Source: Warburgia ugandensis (Eukaryota; Streptophyta; Magnoliopsida; Canellales; Canellaceae). Taken from it: DNA of 64,000 bases. A program made the position numbers and the translations under genes. The stretch covers positions 54,257,217 through 54,321,216 of the forward strand of contig CP141139.1 of NCBI GenBank assembly GCA_035236585.1, given 5' to 3'. Below, in pieces: positions 34,636 through 47,938 of this stretch (position 1 is its first letter; each line of letters begins with the position of its first letter). The notes beneath the pieces are model-generated. The model had not been told where the DNA came from, searched no databases, and saw only the letters and a program-made list of their open reading frames with translations.

Positions 34636-37600
34636 TCAAGTTAATAACAAGGTAGGGGTAGAGTAAAAAAATTATGGACGAGAATGAACCAGTTGAAACA
34701 CAGGAGAGAGCAAAAAGATAGACCTCGCCCTCTCCATTTGAGCCTATAATGGATGCACATTATGTGCTTAAAGCCTTATTTCCTCAGTTGTTAGATAAGG
34801 CTAAAAAAGGAACTAATTTCCCTGAGATAATGGATGTGTTTAAACATTTGCAAATAAATTTCTCTTTACTCAATTCCATTAAAGATGTCCCTGCTTATGC
34901 CAAATTTCTTAAAGACCTCTGCACACAAAAGTGCAAGCTCAACATGTAAAGAAAACCTTCCTAACCAAGTAGGTGAGCTCTTTGATTCAGCACCAGACCC
35001 CTCCTAAGTTTTGAGATCCAGGTTGTCTTACCATCTCATGTTATTGGAAACCATGTCATTGATAAGGACGTACTTAATTTAGGGGCTAATGTAAATTTGT
35101 TGCCATTCTCTGTCTATGAACAACTTGGGCTCGATGACATTAAATCAAATAACACCACCTTGTAGTTAGCAGATAAATCAGTGAAGACTCCACATGGTAT
35201 GGCTCAGGATGTTCTAATATAGGTGGACTAGTTTAACATTCCCATAGGATGGCCAGCCTATGCTAGATCCCGATAGTCTGAGCTCAGTAATTCTTGGACA
35301 TCCATTTTTTGCAACATCCAATGCCATCATCAATTGTAGAAATGATGTGATGAAATTATCCTTCAACAATATGAAGTCAAACTCAATGTTTTTAATGCAA
35401 ATCATCAGCAGCTAGACCTAGATCATTCTTATGTAGTCAAATTAATTGAAGTTCTACTTTAGATGCTAATCCAACATTATCTATCCCAAACCCAATTCAA
35501 GCACATTTAGCACACTTTAACAGAGATTTTGATATAGAAAAGTCCATCGATGAGATAAATAACCCTTTCTATGTTGCACTATAATGAATACCTCTAAATG
35601 GTGACCTCTAATAGAACCACTTCCTCCTTCCGATTCTGTTCTAGTATCATCAATAGAAAATCCACCTACCTTAGTCCTTAAGCTTTTACCCTGAATATCT
35701 AAAATATTCTTACATAGGACAAGATCAATCGTTGCCTATAAGCATAGCCTCTACTCTATATCAAGAACAAGAATGTAAGCTTCGATGTTCTTAGAGAACA
35801 CAAGATAGCCTGAGGGTGAACCATAGTGGACTTCAAAGGGAATAGCCTTGTTGTGTTTATGTAGAAAATTCAGGTAAAAGTGAGTACTAAATCACCTAGG
35901 GAAACACATAGAAGACTTAGCCTTAATATGAAATAGGTATAGAGAGATGAATTGCTAAAACTTCTAGATGTTGTTGTTATTTACCCTATATCAGTCAGTA
36001 CTTAGGTCACCCTAGTTTAGGTTGTCGCCAAGAAGTCTGAAATCATGGCAATCTAAAAATGATGATAACAAGTTAGTCCCCACTCGCATGACCACTGGTT
36101 GAAGAATTTTTATAGATTACTAAAAATTGAACTTGATCACAACAAAATACCACTTTCCTTTTCCTTTCATGGACCACATGGTATAATGGTTAGCTGGTCA
36201 TAGTTATTACTACTTTCTTGATGGATACTCCAGCTATAACCAAATCCTCATAGTATCTAAGGACTAGGAGAAGTCTACCTTCACTTATTCTTTTGGGACC
36301 TTTGCCTACCATCGTATGCCTTTTGGACTTTGTAATTCTCCAACTACATTTTAAAGGTGTATGTTAAGCATATTTTTACATATGGTGGAGAGGTTTTAAG
36401 AAGTGATTTCATTGTGTTTGGTTCTTCATCTGATGAGTGGCTACACCATTTAAAACTTGTCCTTGCTAGGTGTTAAGAAAATAATTTAGAGCTAAAATAG
36501 AAAAAATGTCATTTCATGGTTCAAGATGACATTATTCTAGGCCACATCATTTCACATAATGGTATAGAAAGAGACAAAGCCAACGTATATTTAATCTCTA
36601 ACCTTCCTTCTCTAAGGACGGTGAAAGAAATATACTAACTTTTAGGCCATGCCGGTTTATATAGACAATTCATCAAGGACTTTAGTAAAACTATTAAGCC
36701 TCTATATAATTTACTTACAAAGTAGGCAACCTTTGGCTTCAATGATGATTGTTTTAAAGCATTTGAGCACTTGAAGGTTGAATTAAATTCTGTGCCTATT
36801 TTTCAGCTATCAAATTGGAGACACCATTTGACATAATGTATGATGCTTAAGATTATGCGATTAGGTAGTGTTGGGGCAGTGTATTAACAAACTCCCCCAT
36901 GTGATATATTATGCTAGCAAGCCACTCAATGATGGCCAACTCAATTATTCCATTAAAGGAAAAGAATTGTTGGTAGTTTATTTTTCCATGGACAAGTTTA
37001 GATGTTACTTGTTAGGATCTAAGGTCATTGTCTACTAAGACCATGCAACATTAAAATACCTTGTTTCTAAGAAGGATGTTAAACCAAGGCTGATCCAATG
37101 GATGCCATTTCTTTAGGAATTTGATTTAGAAATTTGGGATAAGAAAGGTTCCAAAAATTTTGTAGCAACCATTTATCAAAGTTAGTTGTGGATTATAGTT
37201 TTGAGAATTTTCCCATAATGGAAATATTTCTGGGTGAACAATTTTTTCACATGTCTGAGTTGAATTGGTATGCATATTTTGTTAATTGGACCAAATCCTC
37301 GTTCGGATTCAGTTCGAGTACCATCTGTAGAAAATCCACCTCAAATGCATAAACACTACTCTAAACAAGATTGGAAATGATTTAGTGTTGAGGTAAAACA
37401 CTTTGCATGGGACTACTTATACTTGTTTAAGTACTATTCTTATTAGGTCATTAGGAGGTGTATACCAGAAAATGGCATCGTGAAATCCTTTCCTTTTGAC
37501 ATGACCAAGCATGCGGTGGTTATTTAGTTTAGAAAGATGGCTACAAAGATGTTACAATGTGGTTTTTATTGGCCAACCATTTTTAAGGATTCACATGCTT

Positions 37601-38549
37601 ACGACAAAGTGTGTGCTAGATGTCAATAGTTAGGAAGCATAGGAAAAAGAAATATGATGCCCTTAAACCCCATTCTTATCTTTGAGGCTTTTGATATTTG
37701 GGGCATTGATTTTAGGTCACCTTTTCCTAAGTCTTTTGGTTATCTGTGCATCCTAGTGAGAGTTGACTATGTGTCTAAATGAGTCAAAGTCATACCATGT
37801 AGAATCAATGACCACAAAGTGGTGGTCAAGTTCTTAAAAGAAAATATATTTACACACTTTGGTATCCCAAGGGTCATAATTACTGATGGGAGAAACACTT
37901 TTGCAATAGAGTGTTTGAGAACTTAATGAAGAAATATGGTGTTATCCATAGGATTGCTACCCCTTATCATCCTCGTACTAATGGATAGGTAGATGTGCCA
38001 AATAGGAAGATAAAGTGAATTTTGGATAAGATAGTCAGTCCAAATAGGAAAGACTTGTCATTAAGACTTAATGATGCTTTATGGGCCTATCATATTGCAT
38101 TTAAAACCCCTATAGGCGTGTCAACCTACTACTCGATTGATGAAAAGGCTTGTAACCTACCAATAGAACTTGAGCATAGAGCATATTGGGCCATTAAAAA
38201 GCTTAATTTTGTCTTAGATACTATTGGAGCCCACATGAAACTCCAACTCAATGAGTTGGATAAGCTTGGGAAAGATGAATATGAGTTAGCCAATATATAC
38301 AAAGTCTAAATGAAATCAATAGTGATAGTCACATCCTACGAAAGTCTTTCTCCTAACAAAAGGTCATTTTTTGTAATTCTAGATTGCATCTATACTACAA
38401 CATGTATATCCAAGTGGGCTATCAAGATAGAAAAGGATGGAGAGATTTTCAAAGATAATGAGCAAAGGTTGAATCCCTATCTAGAGTGGGTCAATCCTAA
38501 AGTAGAGGAGATATTGTTAAAGGAACCTATATACCATGACCTACCTTAG
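34636..38549 (+). mobile_element. Athila gag end and pol of element D (fossil)
   Basis: Parts in order: gag-protease linker (34640-34950, with FPEIMDVFKHLQINFSLLNS wording); protease region (about 34970-35330); pre-RT (about 35380-35900); RT (about 35930-36740, with HRMPFGLCN-like wording near 36320); RNase H (about 36830-37190, with KVIVY and RPRLIQW-like wording); integrase (about 37430-38549, with [15 protein letters not shown] near 38170 and KEPIYHDLP at the end). Broken throughout with many disruptions, though every domain is still recognisable. Confidence 0.92.
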
Positions 38550-39020
38550 CATGTTTTCTTATACCAGAATTCATCATTAAATTTGTATTTGTCATGGCGA
38601 TGTATGTCTGGCTAAAGATGTTAAACTTAGTGCTCACTGAGAGGCAACTTTGGGTTTTTAGAAAGTCTCATTGTTCTACATTACCCATTTATCATACAAG
38701 AGTCCTACGTTTTAAAACAATGGAGACAATGTTTAGTTCAGGTTTGAGGGTGTAAATATGCATTAGTCTAAGCTTTTCTTTATTTTTTAAAAATAAAAAT
38801 AAAAAAGTTTTTTGAGTTTTCAAGAGTTATTAAGGCCACAGTTCATTTATTATGATGACAATTGGATTATTTGAGTCTTAGTATTTCTTCTACTTCTTAA
38901 TAGAAATGCATATGATTAATTCTACATCTAATTTATGTCCGAAAGTATTTTATGAAAGTTAAATCATGAAAAAAACATACACACAATGCATAAATCTTGA
39001 CTGATCGATGGTTATGACTA

Positions 39021-41729
39021 TGATAAGTGGTTAACTTTGCATAAAAACCACTTAATTAGTTACCCATGTGTTATAACTTATATGGACAAAGTGGGGTTTT
39101 TAACCAAAATTCATAACACATGCATTTCTAACCTAGAAGATAAAAAAAATTGATATTTTATAGGTTCAAAGGCCAATCAAAGGTAAATATGTGATTAATC
39201 ATATTTTTTTAGAATTTAATTATAGTTTTTCACTTTTTGTAGGAAGCAAGATGATGATCTAATGGGCGAGATCAATTAAAATGAAAATTGATGATCACGA
39301 TCAAATAATTGAGTCAAAGCCTCAAAGTATAACTTCAATATGAAATCAAGGGTTCAGTTCATCTTAAGATCACTTGAAGATGGAATTGAAGAAGTCAAAA
39401 GTGGCCAAAGTGGGCCATGCACAAACCATGCAAAGTCCACCACGTTTGCATTGATTTCACTTAAGCTACTTATCTATATTCAAGCCATCAACAAGAGTAG
39501 AAGCTATGTCTTGTTAGCCATCAAAGCCAAGTATTTGAGCCTTCAAGCTAAGCAAAGAAATCCATCTAAGCCAGCCATGAAGCCAAGTCATTAAGTCACA
39601 TAAGCCAAGCTACATGGAAGGCTATGATTGGAGGAGAATCCAAATAATTATCCTTGGAATTTATGAGCATATTTTGAAGATAGTTGAGGTAAAATCCACT
39701 AGGATAAGTTACACATAGACAAATAGGAAGAACTCATTTTATTTTAATTATTTTTTCATGTTTTTTCTCACTTTTCACCTCACCATTAAGGGGCACTACG
39801 AATTTCATTTTCAATTCTAGAGTCTTATCTTTCAAAGACTTCCCCACCTTTCTACTTCTATTCCAACCATCCAACCAATCCTTACTTCTTAGAAAACTAG
39901 CTAGGCAATCATCTCTTTCCACTCCACCACCTCCTTATTTCTCTATAACCCAACCAATCACCATGGTTTTTTACTCTCCACATCACCCTATCTCTCTTAC
40001 CTCATATCTCCAACAACTTGCCATATTCAATGCTCCTTCAATGATTTTTTCAAAGGGATAGGCCCCTCTTAAAAAAGTGGTGTCTCCCACCTTAATGCAC
40101 TCCAAAGCGGCCCACTTGCTTTGCTCTTTGAAAAACTCTAAGCATCACTCTTATATCTAATCCTAGTCATCTAATTCCCTTGCTTTTTCTCCCCCACCCT
40201 ACTTTACTTTGAGGTACCCTAGAAAACTTAGGAAATAAATAATAAAGGAGCCTAGGAAGATAAGAATAGAGGACAACTTTTAAAGAGAGAAAAGAACGCC
40301 TACTCCAAGTTATGGGGCATCCTTTTCTTCACCTTTCTATTACCTCATTAGACCTCCATGTTCTCTCCTTCGATGACTGCTATCCTCTCCCAGGTGGGCT
40401 GCCCTTTCCCAAGTATGCTTCACACCTAAGCCTTGGCCTTTTAGTTCTTGCTTTAATAGTTATTTGGTGCCTTTTTTATCTTCTTCCCTTTCTTCTTCTT
40501 AAACTTTCATTGTTGCTAGTTGAATGATTTTCCATTTCCTTAGTTTCTCTTTTGCTTGTGATTCAAGATTGCTTTTCCCATGAAGTGATAGCCAAGGGAA
40601 ACTCACCTTGAATCTATTCTTCTCCTTGCTTAGATCTTTTGTGTGTGCTTCCATTCTCATGTTTCCTTTCCAATAGTTTATCCTTAATTGTTCACATGCA
40701 AACTTTCTAGAGTTTGAGATAGTGATTAAAATGTATTGGGGATCAACTTTTGATTATATGTTGTGAAGCATGGTGCACCTATTTCATGAATAGAACACAC
40801 CATGTTTGTAATATTGCTTTCTTTTCACTACAATTCATGATTAATGGATCTCTTTTTTATCTCTTTATGTTTGCTTATTTGCATGGAGTTGATTTCATGG
40901 TGTGATGATTAATAGAGTTCCTTGTTTTAAAATACCAATCAATTCAACCCAAAACCTATTGAAACCATGTGTAGAACTCTAAATGTTGAATGCATGATTT
41001 TGAAGGCTCTTTGGGCTGATGCTCATATAATATTGGTAACACTCTCCTTGCCCATTTATAGTCCATTATTTTAGATGTTAATTGTTCATCTCAACCAGCA
41101 TGAAAAATAATTCCCAAATCACTTTGATACCATGTGCACAACCAATGTGTGGTGCACATGGTTTTGAATAATTTGGTGGTGAAATTCAAGTTAGTTGAAT
41201 CCAATCATATTAGGAAGTTAGTTTAAGTAGAGTTTGAATATTAGTCTAGATTAATTTGTTTAGTATGTTGTTTGATTAGTTTGTTAGCTAGTAAATTTTT
41301 CATTCTCATGCGTACATTTGCATTCTTTAGCAATTACATGTTTAGGAAATTAATTTAGGAAAGTGTAGATTACTTGCTTGTTTCTTTATATTAGTTGTTA
41401 AATTTTCAAATTAGAAGTTAGATTTAAGAAAATTGTTAAATTTTATTTTTAGGAATTTTTCAAATTAAGAATGTTTTTAATTTAGGAAAGTTGTATTTTT
41501 AGAAAGTATGTTGTTAAGTTTATCATTTTTTAGTTTTGGCATAATTCCATCTTTCATATGTTAATCCTTCATTTTTAGTTTAGGAAAGAGATCTCCTTAA
41601 TTTGGCTAGGTTAGATAAATTAAGGACTACTAATATCACATTCGGTCAATTCCTCATGGGATTGTACTCCTTGCATGAATTATTATGATCGATTTATGTG
41701 CTTATGAGTTTAACTTAAAAATCACAACA
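39021..41729 (+). mobile_element. Solo Athila LTR with perfect target-site duplication (2709 bp)
   Basis: It runs from TGATAAGTGGTTAAC to ATCACAACA. Both flanks are GACTA (39016-39020 and 41730-41734), an exact 5-bp target-site duplication, and both outer sides are the same 3' untranslated part of element D. The hairpin is at 40560-40614; AAGCCA motifs are around 39480-39620; the TTTAGGAAAGTT-type array is around 41340-41510. Among the Athila LTRs here it has the clearest insertion footprint. Confidence 0.93.
40560..40614 (+). other. LTR hairpin, copy in the 39021-41729 solo LTR
   Basis: GATTCAAG pairs perfectly with CTTGAATC; inside, TTTCCC pairs with GGGAAA. The loop region is GAAGTGATAGCC. 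Confidence 0.75.
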
Positions 41730-42904
41730 GACTAATAGACCCTAAGGAAATTAGTGGAGACCATTGAGTATTAGAGACTATCATCTGTCTGAGGGTTATA
41801 TCTAATTCCATATATTCTTCAGCAATCATCAATTTTAAAAGATCCTAATGTCCTTTGTTTTGGCAATGCCAAGAATCAATAAGAGTACTAATTTTCTTTC
41901 TTGAATATTTATTGAAGTTGATAAGCATTAAGAAACCTAGGAAGTGAGATAGGCTATCTTATTGTTAGCTCAAAGAAATAAAGTCTACCTAGTATATTAT
42001 ACCACTAGTTAGACTGTTTGAGCTTCTTAGTAAACCTTTTCTTTTTAAAATCCCATTTACCTTGACCTAGAAACCCAAAGATAAAGTATCCATTACCTAT
42101 TTTAAAAAATGACTAGAGATGGTTGAAAAAGGACAAAAGTCTAAGAAGTGAAAAATATCAAAGTGTTGGAAAAGGAAAGCCTTTACCTCAAAGAAAAAAA
42201 AAAGTTGTGAAGAGAAAAAGGAAAAACAAAAAAGATATTCACTTCAATGTAATCAAAAGTAAAGTTGTCCAATATTTATAAAATACTTACACTTAGATTT
42301 GATAATTTGAATCCTTATAACCATTCTTTGAGAACCATTCCCAAGCTTATATTTTTCCCTATCTAAAAACCTATTAATCTTAAGATTGATGATAGCCTTA
42401 ATGAAGATATAATATGAAGGGAATTAAGGTGAAATATTATTAATAGTCTTGGTAATGGCATCTATTTTTAGGGATCATAATTGCTTTGTCTTATCTAAGC
42501 TTAAAAGAAACTATGTGAATCATCAAATTGTTGGATCCAATCCCATATTGAGAGAAATTTGTTTAAACCCTTTTCTTTGAGAGCTTTATTTCTGATTGTA
42601 TACCACTGAGTAGTTGAGGTCAAGATACTTTTCCAATGGAATGTAAGCATTTTGGTTTAGAATTCTAAACTTATATAGCTTGTACACACACTGCACTCCT
42701 AGATAAGGCAATAATTGAATAGCTTTGGCATGTGGATAACTTGTGGAAATCTTTATTAAGTTGTTAAAGTTAGTAGAATGCTAATGGATGATAATTCTCT
42801 GATATAAAATCAAGGACTTAGCCTTATGAAATTTTGTAAATATATTCACTATAACCCCTCACGAGGCATAACTTATACACTAGCAATAACCTAGGGTTTA
42901 AAGA

Positions 42905-43462
42905 AAAAAAATGTCACCTTTTGGGCCATAGAACCATGTGCACAATCCATGGACCATGCACATGGTATTAGACCACTTGCCTATTTGACTTTTGGATAAG
43001 TTACTTGCATGATCTTCTTTTAGAAATTGTTAATTAGTAGTTTTCATATTTTTTAAGATTTAGAAAGTTTCCCTTTTGATTTCTAAAAATTTTCCTTTTG
43101 GGTAGGTTTTAGGTTAGCAAGTTTTAATTTAGTAGTTTCCTTAAGTTTCATTGATTAGTTTGAATCTTTCTAAAATGTTGTAGTTTCCTTTAGTTAATTG
43201 CATTTAATTAAGTTTTCATTTTTACTGTTTAATTTTAATTTAGGTAAGTTTCTTTTTTAGTTTTAGTTTTTAATTCTACGCATGTTTCTAATTTGAGAAT
43301 TTTAATCTCCTACTCCAATCCAAACCATTCTTTTATGGGTAAAGCTAAATAAAATGAATAAATCCAATACATGGAAAATATGTGATTCCTTGTGGGTTCA
43401 ACCTTGCTTCCATGAAAATGCTACATTGATTCATGTGCTTGTTAGTAATTTTAAAAGCTACA
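42905..43462 (+). mobile_element. 5' LTR of element E (last 0.56 kb)
   Basis: LTR sequence entered at about 42905 (matching 56090 onward) and ending TTTTAAAAGCTACA at 43462. It keeps the TTTAGGAAAGTT-type array and the U5 end; the rest of the LTR is missing. Confidence 0.8.
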
Positions 43463-43471
43463 CCAAGTTTT

Positions 43472-43489
43472 TGGAATCATTGCTAGGGA
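43472..43489 (+). promoter_or_regulatory. Primer-binding site of element E (tRNA-Asp type)
   Basis: TGGAATCATTGCTAGGGA follows the LTR end by nine bases, in the same place as in D and F. Confidence 0.7.
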
Positions 43490-44590
43490 ATCACAATGGT
43501 TTTGTGGTTAGATTCTTCTTTGAATTGTTTAACTTTAGTCATAGACTTAGGTTACATTAGATTAGGATGTTTGCATTGCAATTTCATTTCTTGCTAGTTG
43601 CTCATAAATTGACATATCTTTCTTGTTTTTGTACGAGGGGAAATTGGCACGTGGAGCTTCATCAAAAGATAGGATTTCCTTGCTTTCCTAGAATAGGCCT
43701 TTTTCTTTTCTTTTCTTTTTGTGAAACTTAGTGAGGCCCATTGTAACTTCCAATTTCAATTTCAATTTTAAATGGGTTGTCTTAAAATAGGGCAAGTGTG
43801 TGGTATGGAGGCCCACACTTGATCTTTATAAGAAAAATGCCTAATGTAAGTATTCCTCACTTTGATTTATTTTTCCTAATTTAGATTGCATTTAGTATAA
43901 TTTGCATATGATTGGTAGAATAATTCATATAGTTTTAGGATCATTCATATTATTTATTGCATCTTTAATTAGGGTTGTTGCATTAGAGAGCACCTATCTA
44001 GCCTTTGGTTGGAGAGCATATGGGTTGCATTAGTTTGTTTTCTTATATTACATTACACGTTATCGCTTTACGGTGGATGGAACTTAATGTTAGTAAGGGC
44101 CCCATAGGAACCCTCATAAGACAAGGACTGGATTTCATCACCAGATCCTGGACACACCTAAGAAATCAATCCAATTCTTTGTACACTTGCATCCCAATTG
44201 TTAATCTTTAATCTCAAATCAAGTAGCAAAAGACTTAGGGTTTTGAGCTCATAGGAACCTTTTTGAAAGAGGAGATCTATTGCCACTCCAATGGGTATCC
44301 AAAATCCAAGTGATTTTTCCACACGTTTTGTTGATGAATGTTGGGGTGTAAATGTCTTCTTCAATAAGAGTTGTATTAACCACCATAGGTAAGACCTCAC
44401 TAGTAAGCAATAGTTATGAATCTAAGGAGGAGCTGTCTAGCTTTAAGTTAAAAGCTACAACCTCACAGATTAATAAAGATCTTTAAGACAATCTTGCTAG
44501 CATTAGGAATTGTTTCCTTGCATAGCACATAGAGTTATGAGTCACATTTGGGTCGAGGTTGCATCATTTTGTTTGGTTTCAATGTAGTGC
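43490..44590 (+). other. Leader of element E
   Basis: Untranslated leader aligned with 29386-30480, with the shared AGGAACCCTCATAAGA block near 44108. No gene is seen. Confidence 0.7.
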
Positions 44591-45530
44591 ATGCAAGGAC
44601 TTCGATCTCAACACACTAAATTAGTACCATTAAATCCTGAAATTGAACATACACATATACAATGGGTAGGAAACCAAGTTCCTAACCCCATGGATGAACC
44701 ACCGACAATAGTTGAGCAGAAGGGTATGCGTGATTTTTATGCACCACTCCAATTAAATACTCCATCATGCATTACACTGCTACCTACCAATGCAGACCAC
44801 TTTGAACTTAAACTTGAAGTAATACAATGACTCCCATGTTTTTATGGTCATGACAGAGAGGATCCATACATACATATCAAGGAACTCCCTGATATTTGTG
44901 CTATATTCAAGTATAGAAATGTTAGTGAGTATTCTATTAGACTTAGGTTGTACCCTTTCTCACTAAAGGATAAAGCCAAATCATGGATTAATTCTTTAGA
45001 GTTCGGTTCCATTGCCACATGGTACTAGTTGTCTAAGAAGTTTCTGAACAAATTCTTTCATGTTCATAAGACTAATGCCTTTCATAAGGAAATCATTTAT
45101 TTCAATAAAGAGATGATGAACAATATTATGAATCTTTGGAGAGATGGAATGAATTACTACAAAAGTTCCCTCATCATGGATTAGAAAAATGGTAGTAGGT
45201 TTAGTATTTCTATGAGGCATTGACACCTCAAAATAAATAAATGGTTGATGCAGTAAGTGGAGGGGCCCTTATGATGAAAAGTGAAACAGGGGCATGGGAA
45301 TTTTTTCAAACTTTAGCAGACAATCCTCTACAATGGGACTATTCTCATGAGAGAGAGAGAGAGAGACAGAGAGAGAGAGGATTTCCTAGCCACAAAAGAG
45401 AGGGGGCTTATATGAAGTTGGAGTACTGTCATACAGGTCTTATAAGCATGAGTCTATAGTTGAAAAAGTAATTAAACTAAGGCCTTAATATGAAAGAATG
45501 GACAATCTTGAAACTATATTTGAAACTTTC
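44591..45530 (+). mobile_element. Athila gag of element E, first part (fossil)
   Basis: The opening wording VPLNPEIEHTHIQWVGNQV (from about 44624) and FYGHDREDPYIHI, with KDKAKSWINSLEFGSIATW (44970-45025), matches Athila gag and the homologous part of D (30720-30915). It includes a short GA-rich tract at 45349-45380. A minus-strand solo LTR interrupts it at 45531. Confidence 0.87.
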
Positions 45531-47938
45531 TATGACGACCCGGGTTTCATATGATGCAAATTTCATAAAAAGGTGAGATCTCTTGCTTTAGAAATATGAA
45601 ATGCATGAAAATCTTTTGTTTTGGAAAGCAATCTTTTGTATAAAACCTCGAGTGTCAAAATACATTTTCAAACCATATAACCATGACATAGTTTTAAATC
45701 AACTCTATTCCCAAGAAAGTGTTAGTCACAGCCCCAACTACAGAGAGTAACTACAATCAAGTAACATTCACTAAAAGATAAGGTAGGGGTTTACTTACTT
45801 GTTACTTGTACTTAATTTGGATGTTCTTTGTCACTGGTGTATCCTGTCCTTAAGTGTTTACTTGTATCTGAAATATAGTAAGGATTGGGTGAGTATACAC
45901 TATACTTAGTAGGAGTCTATCACTACTAGTTTTACAATGCATGCTATGTTTTAAACCATATGTTCTTTAAACCATGTGCATGTTTGGACACTCATGCTCA
46001 ATATCGATATTAAAAGCCATTGTCAAAATAGAATATTGACGACTTAAAGAATCGCATAATCTAAGTCAAAAGTAACATAGATATCATAAACATATACTAT
46101 GATATGCATAAGATGCTCAATTGAATCCAACTCATGGATCTATGGTCGACCATACTCATGTCATGCCATATGCATGCAAGTAAATCCTCAAAAACATAGG
46201 GCACACTATGCCCACGACCTCAGCACTGTGTGGTCCTCGGGTACCTAGGGACTCTCGGTCATAGCCTCCACGGGGTATATGACACTTCGACAGGTGCCGT
46301 GACAAGCAGGCAAGAAACTTTTATTTTTTCAAAACATGTATATGCATGTATCATGCAGACAAGAATCCTTTTTCAAAACATGTCTATGCATGTAACACAT
46401 GTCTTGGCAATATATGTGCAATGTATTTTTCATATGCATGTTAAGTTCATTTATGAAATCAATTGATGCTAAACAGGTCATGTGCATAAGGATGTAACAT
46501 AAGTTTATATGATATATGCATAAAGACAGGACATGTAACTTAAAAACTTAAAACATGCATTAGAAAAGCAACCATGACTCAAAACATGCATTCTCAAAGC
46601 ATCATGGGTTCTTTTTAAAAGTCTAGTAGCCATAGGACACCTACATGGTTTGATCGCGCTAGTCCCCTTGTCCTCGTACGTTCTTGGACATGGTTTAGGA
46701 AAAAAGGTTAGCTTGGCCTATTTCAATAGGTTTTAGAATAGTTTACCTCACTACTTAGGCATTAAGGGTACATTCTCATGCCTAAGGGCCTCCTAAGGTC
46801 CCTAACTAGGCCTTGATATAGTTAGGTTTGCAAAGGTTTAGTGGCCTCACACCACTATCATGGTTTAAGGGTCATGCTAACCTTAGATAGGGTCTTGATC
46901 AGGTATTTTATGGGTTAGGATTGTCCGTGCCATCGATACGAACACAACGCCTCTCACGGTGCCTCAATCAAAGTCCTAGAACTCAAGTTATGGGTATTTT
47001 AGTGTTAAGAACACATAGAAGGCCCAAAACGGGCCTTGCGTCACTGTTCCCGGGACGCACCTGCATCTTGGTCGAGTGGTAATCGGCCAGCAAGTGCGGT
47101 CGCATGCTCCCAGGCGTCATCAAGCTGCGTGTTCCACCGACACACTGAGCGTGTCCGCCGACACACTGGGCCACCACCCCTTTTCTCGTTTGCGGGCACA
47201 TCCACGAACGCACCCGTCAGTTTCCCTTTATCGCACTAGGTGCATTTTGGTTCTGTGGTGACCTGGGCATCCTCAGGATGCCCTAGTTCAACCTTGTCGA
47301 ACCAAAATGCCCCAAGCACCTGCCCTGGGTCTGTTGTGGCTCCCTAGAGCCCCGTTTTGCATGGTTTCTCATGCAAAAACTTAGGGACATTCAACCTAAG
47401 ACTGAGGCGGAGATGGGTTTGGAGTTGTTTAAGGCATACCTGGTTCGTGGTTGGATATTTTTCACGGTTTGTCCTCTTGCCTGCAACTCTAAGATTGGTT
47501 TTTCTCAGGGTTTTGGGCTGCCATTGGAGGCGTCCAAGAGCTCTATTTATAGAGCTTAAGGTGGGTTCTGGAATGGCGGTGGTTTCCCCCCTGCACACCA
47601 ACATTCTAGAATTTCGGTGATGTAGTATGTTTGGGAAGAAAGGGGTGCCCGTATCAAAACGGGTCCTTGTTTTCTCAGGCCAATTCGTTTTAAATTTAAT
47701 TATAATTTTGCCCTTGAACTTCAAAGGGCTATAACTTGTTCATTTTAACTCCGTTTTGGGTGATTCTGGTCTTGTTGGATTCCTTTTTCCAAGACACACC
47801 TAAGGGTACTATTCTAAGGACCAAATTTCTGGGTCTTGTCAGGGTGAACAATGAAATGACCAAAATACCCTTATCTCAAAAAGTGAACTTTTCATTACCA
47901 ATATGGGATTTCAAGGTTACAAAACTGAAGTCATTACA
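45531..47938 (-). mobile_element. Solo LTR, TGTAATGACC type (copy 2), perfect target-site duplication
   Basis: A 2408-bp unit on the minus strand, starting TGTAATGACTTC at 47938 and ending GGTCGTCATA at 45531. Both flanks are CTTTC (45526-45530 and 47939-47943), an exact 5-bp duplication, and both outer sides are gag of element E. It is homologous to 7089-8819 but has about 0.7 kb more, including a GC-rich section (about 46900-47340) and a TATAAATA box (47544-47551). No interior or primer site is seen. Open frames of 60-126 codons here overlap each other on both strands and look incidental to GC-rich sequence. Confidence 0.93.

Larger units (their letters stand above)
38550..42904 (+). other. 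3' untranslated part of element D, split by a solo LTR
   Basis: 38550-39020 and 41730 to about 42904 together match 4380-5980 of element 1; the intervening 39021-41729 is a solo LTR. The palindrome is at 38716-38733 and the GGAAATTAGTGGAGACC block is at 41750. D's own 3' LTR start is not found; at about 42905 the sequence switches to the 3' part of element E's LTR. Confidence 0.78.

Noticed and set aside
31960-34640. Clean target-site duplication around the 31965-34635 solo LTR
   Set aside because: The flanks ctagg and tcaag match at only two of five positions. The insertion is inferred from uninterrupted homologues, not from a duplication.
47344-47724. Minus-strand open frame of 126 codons and overlapping plus-strand frames
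   Set aside because: They lie within solo LTR copy 2, where GC-rich sequence gives chance open frames on both strands. The homologous part of copy 1 does not keep the same frames.
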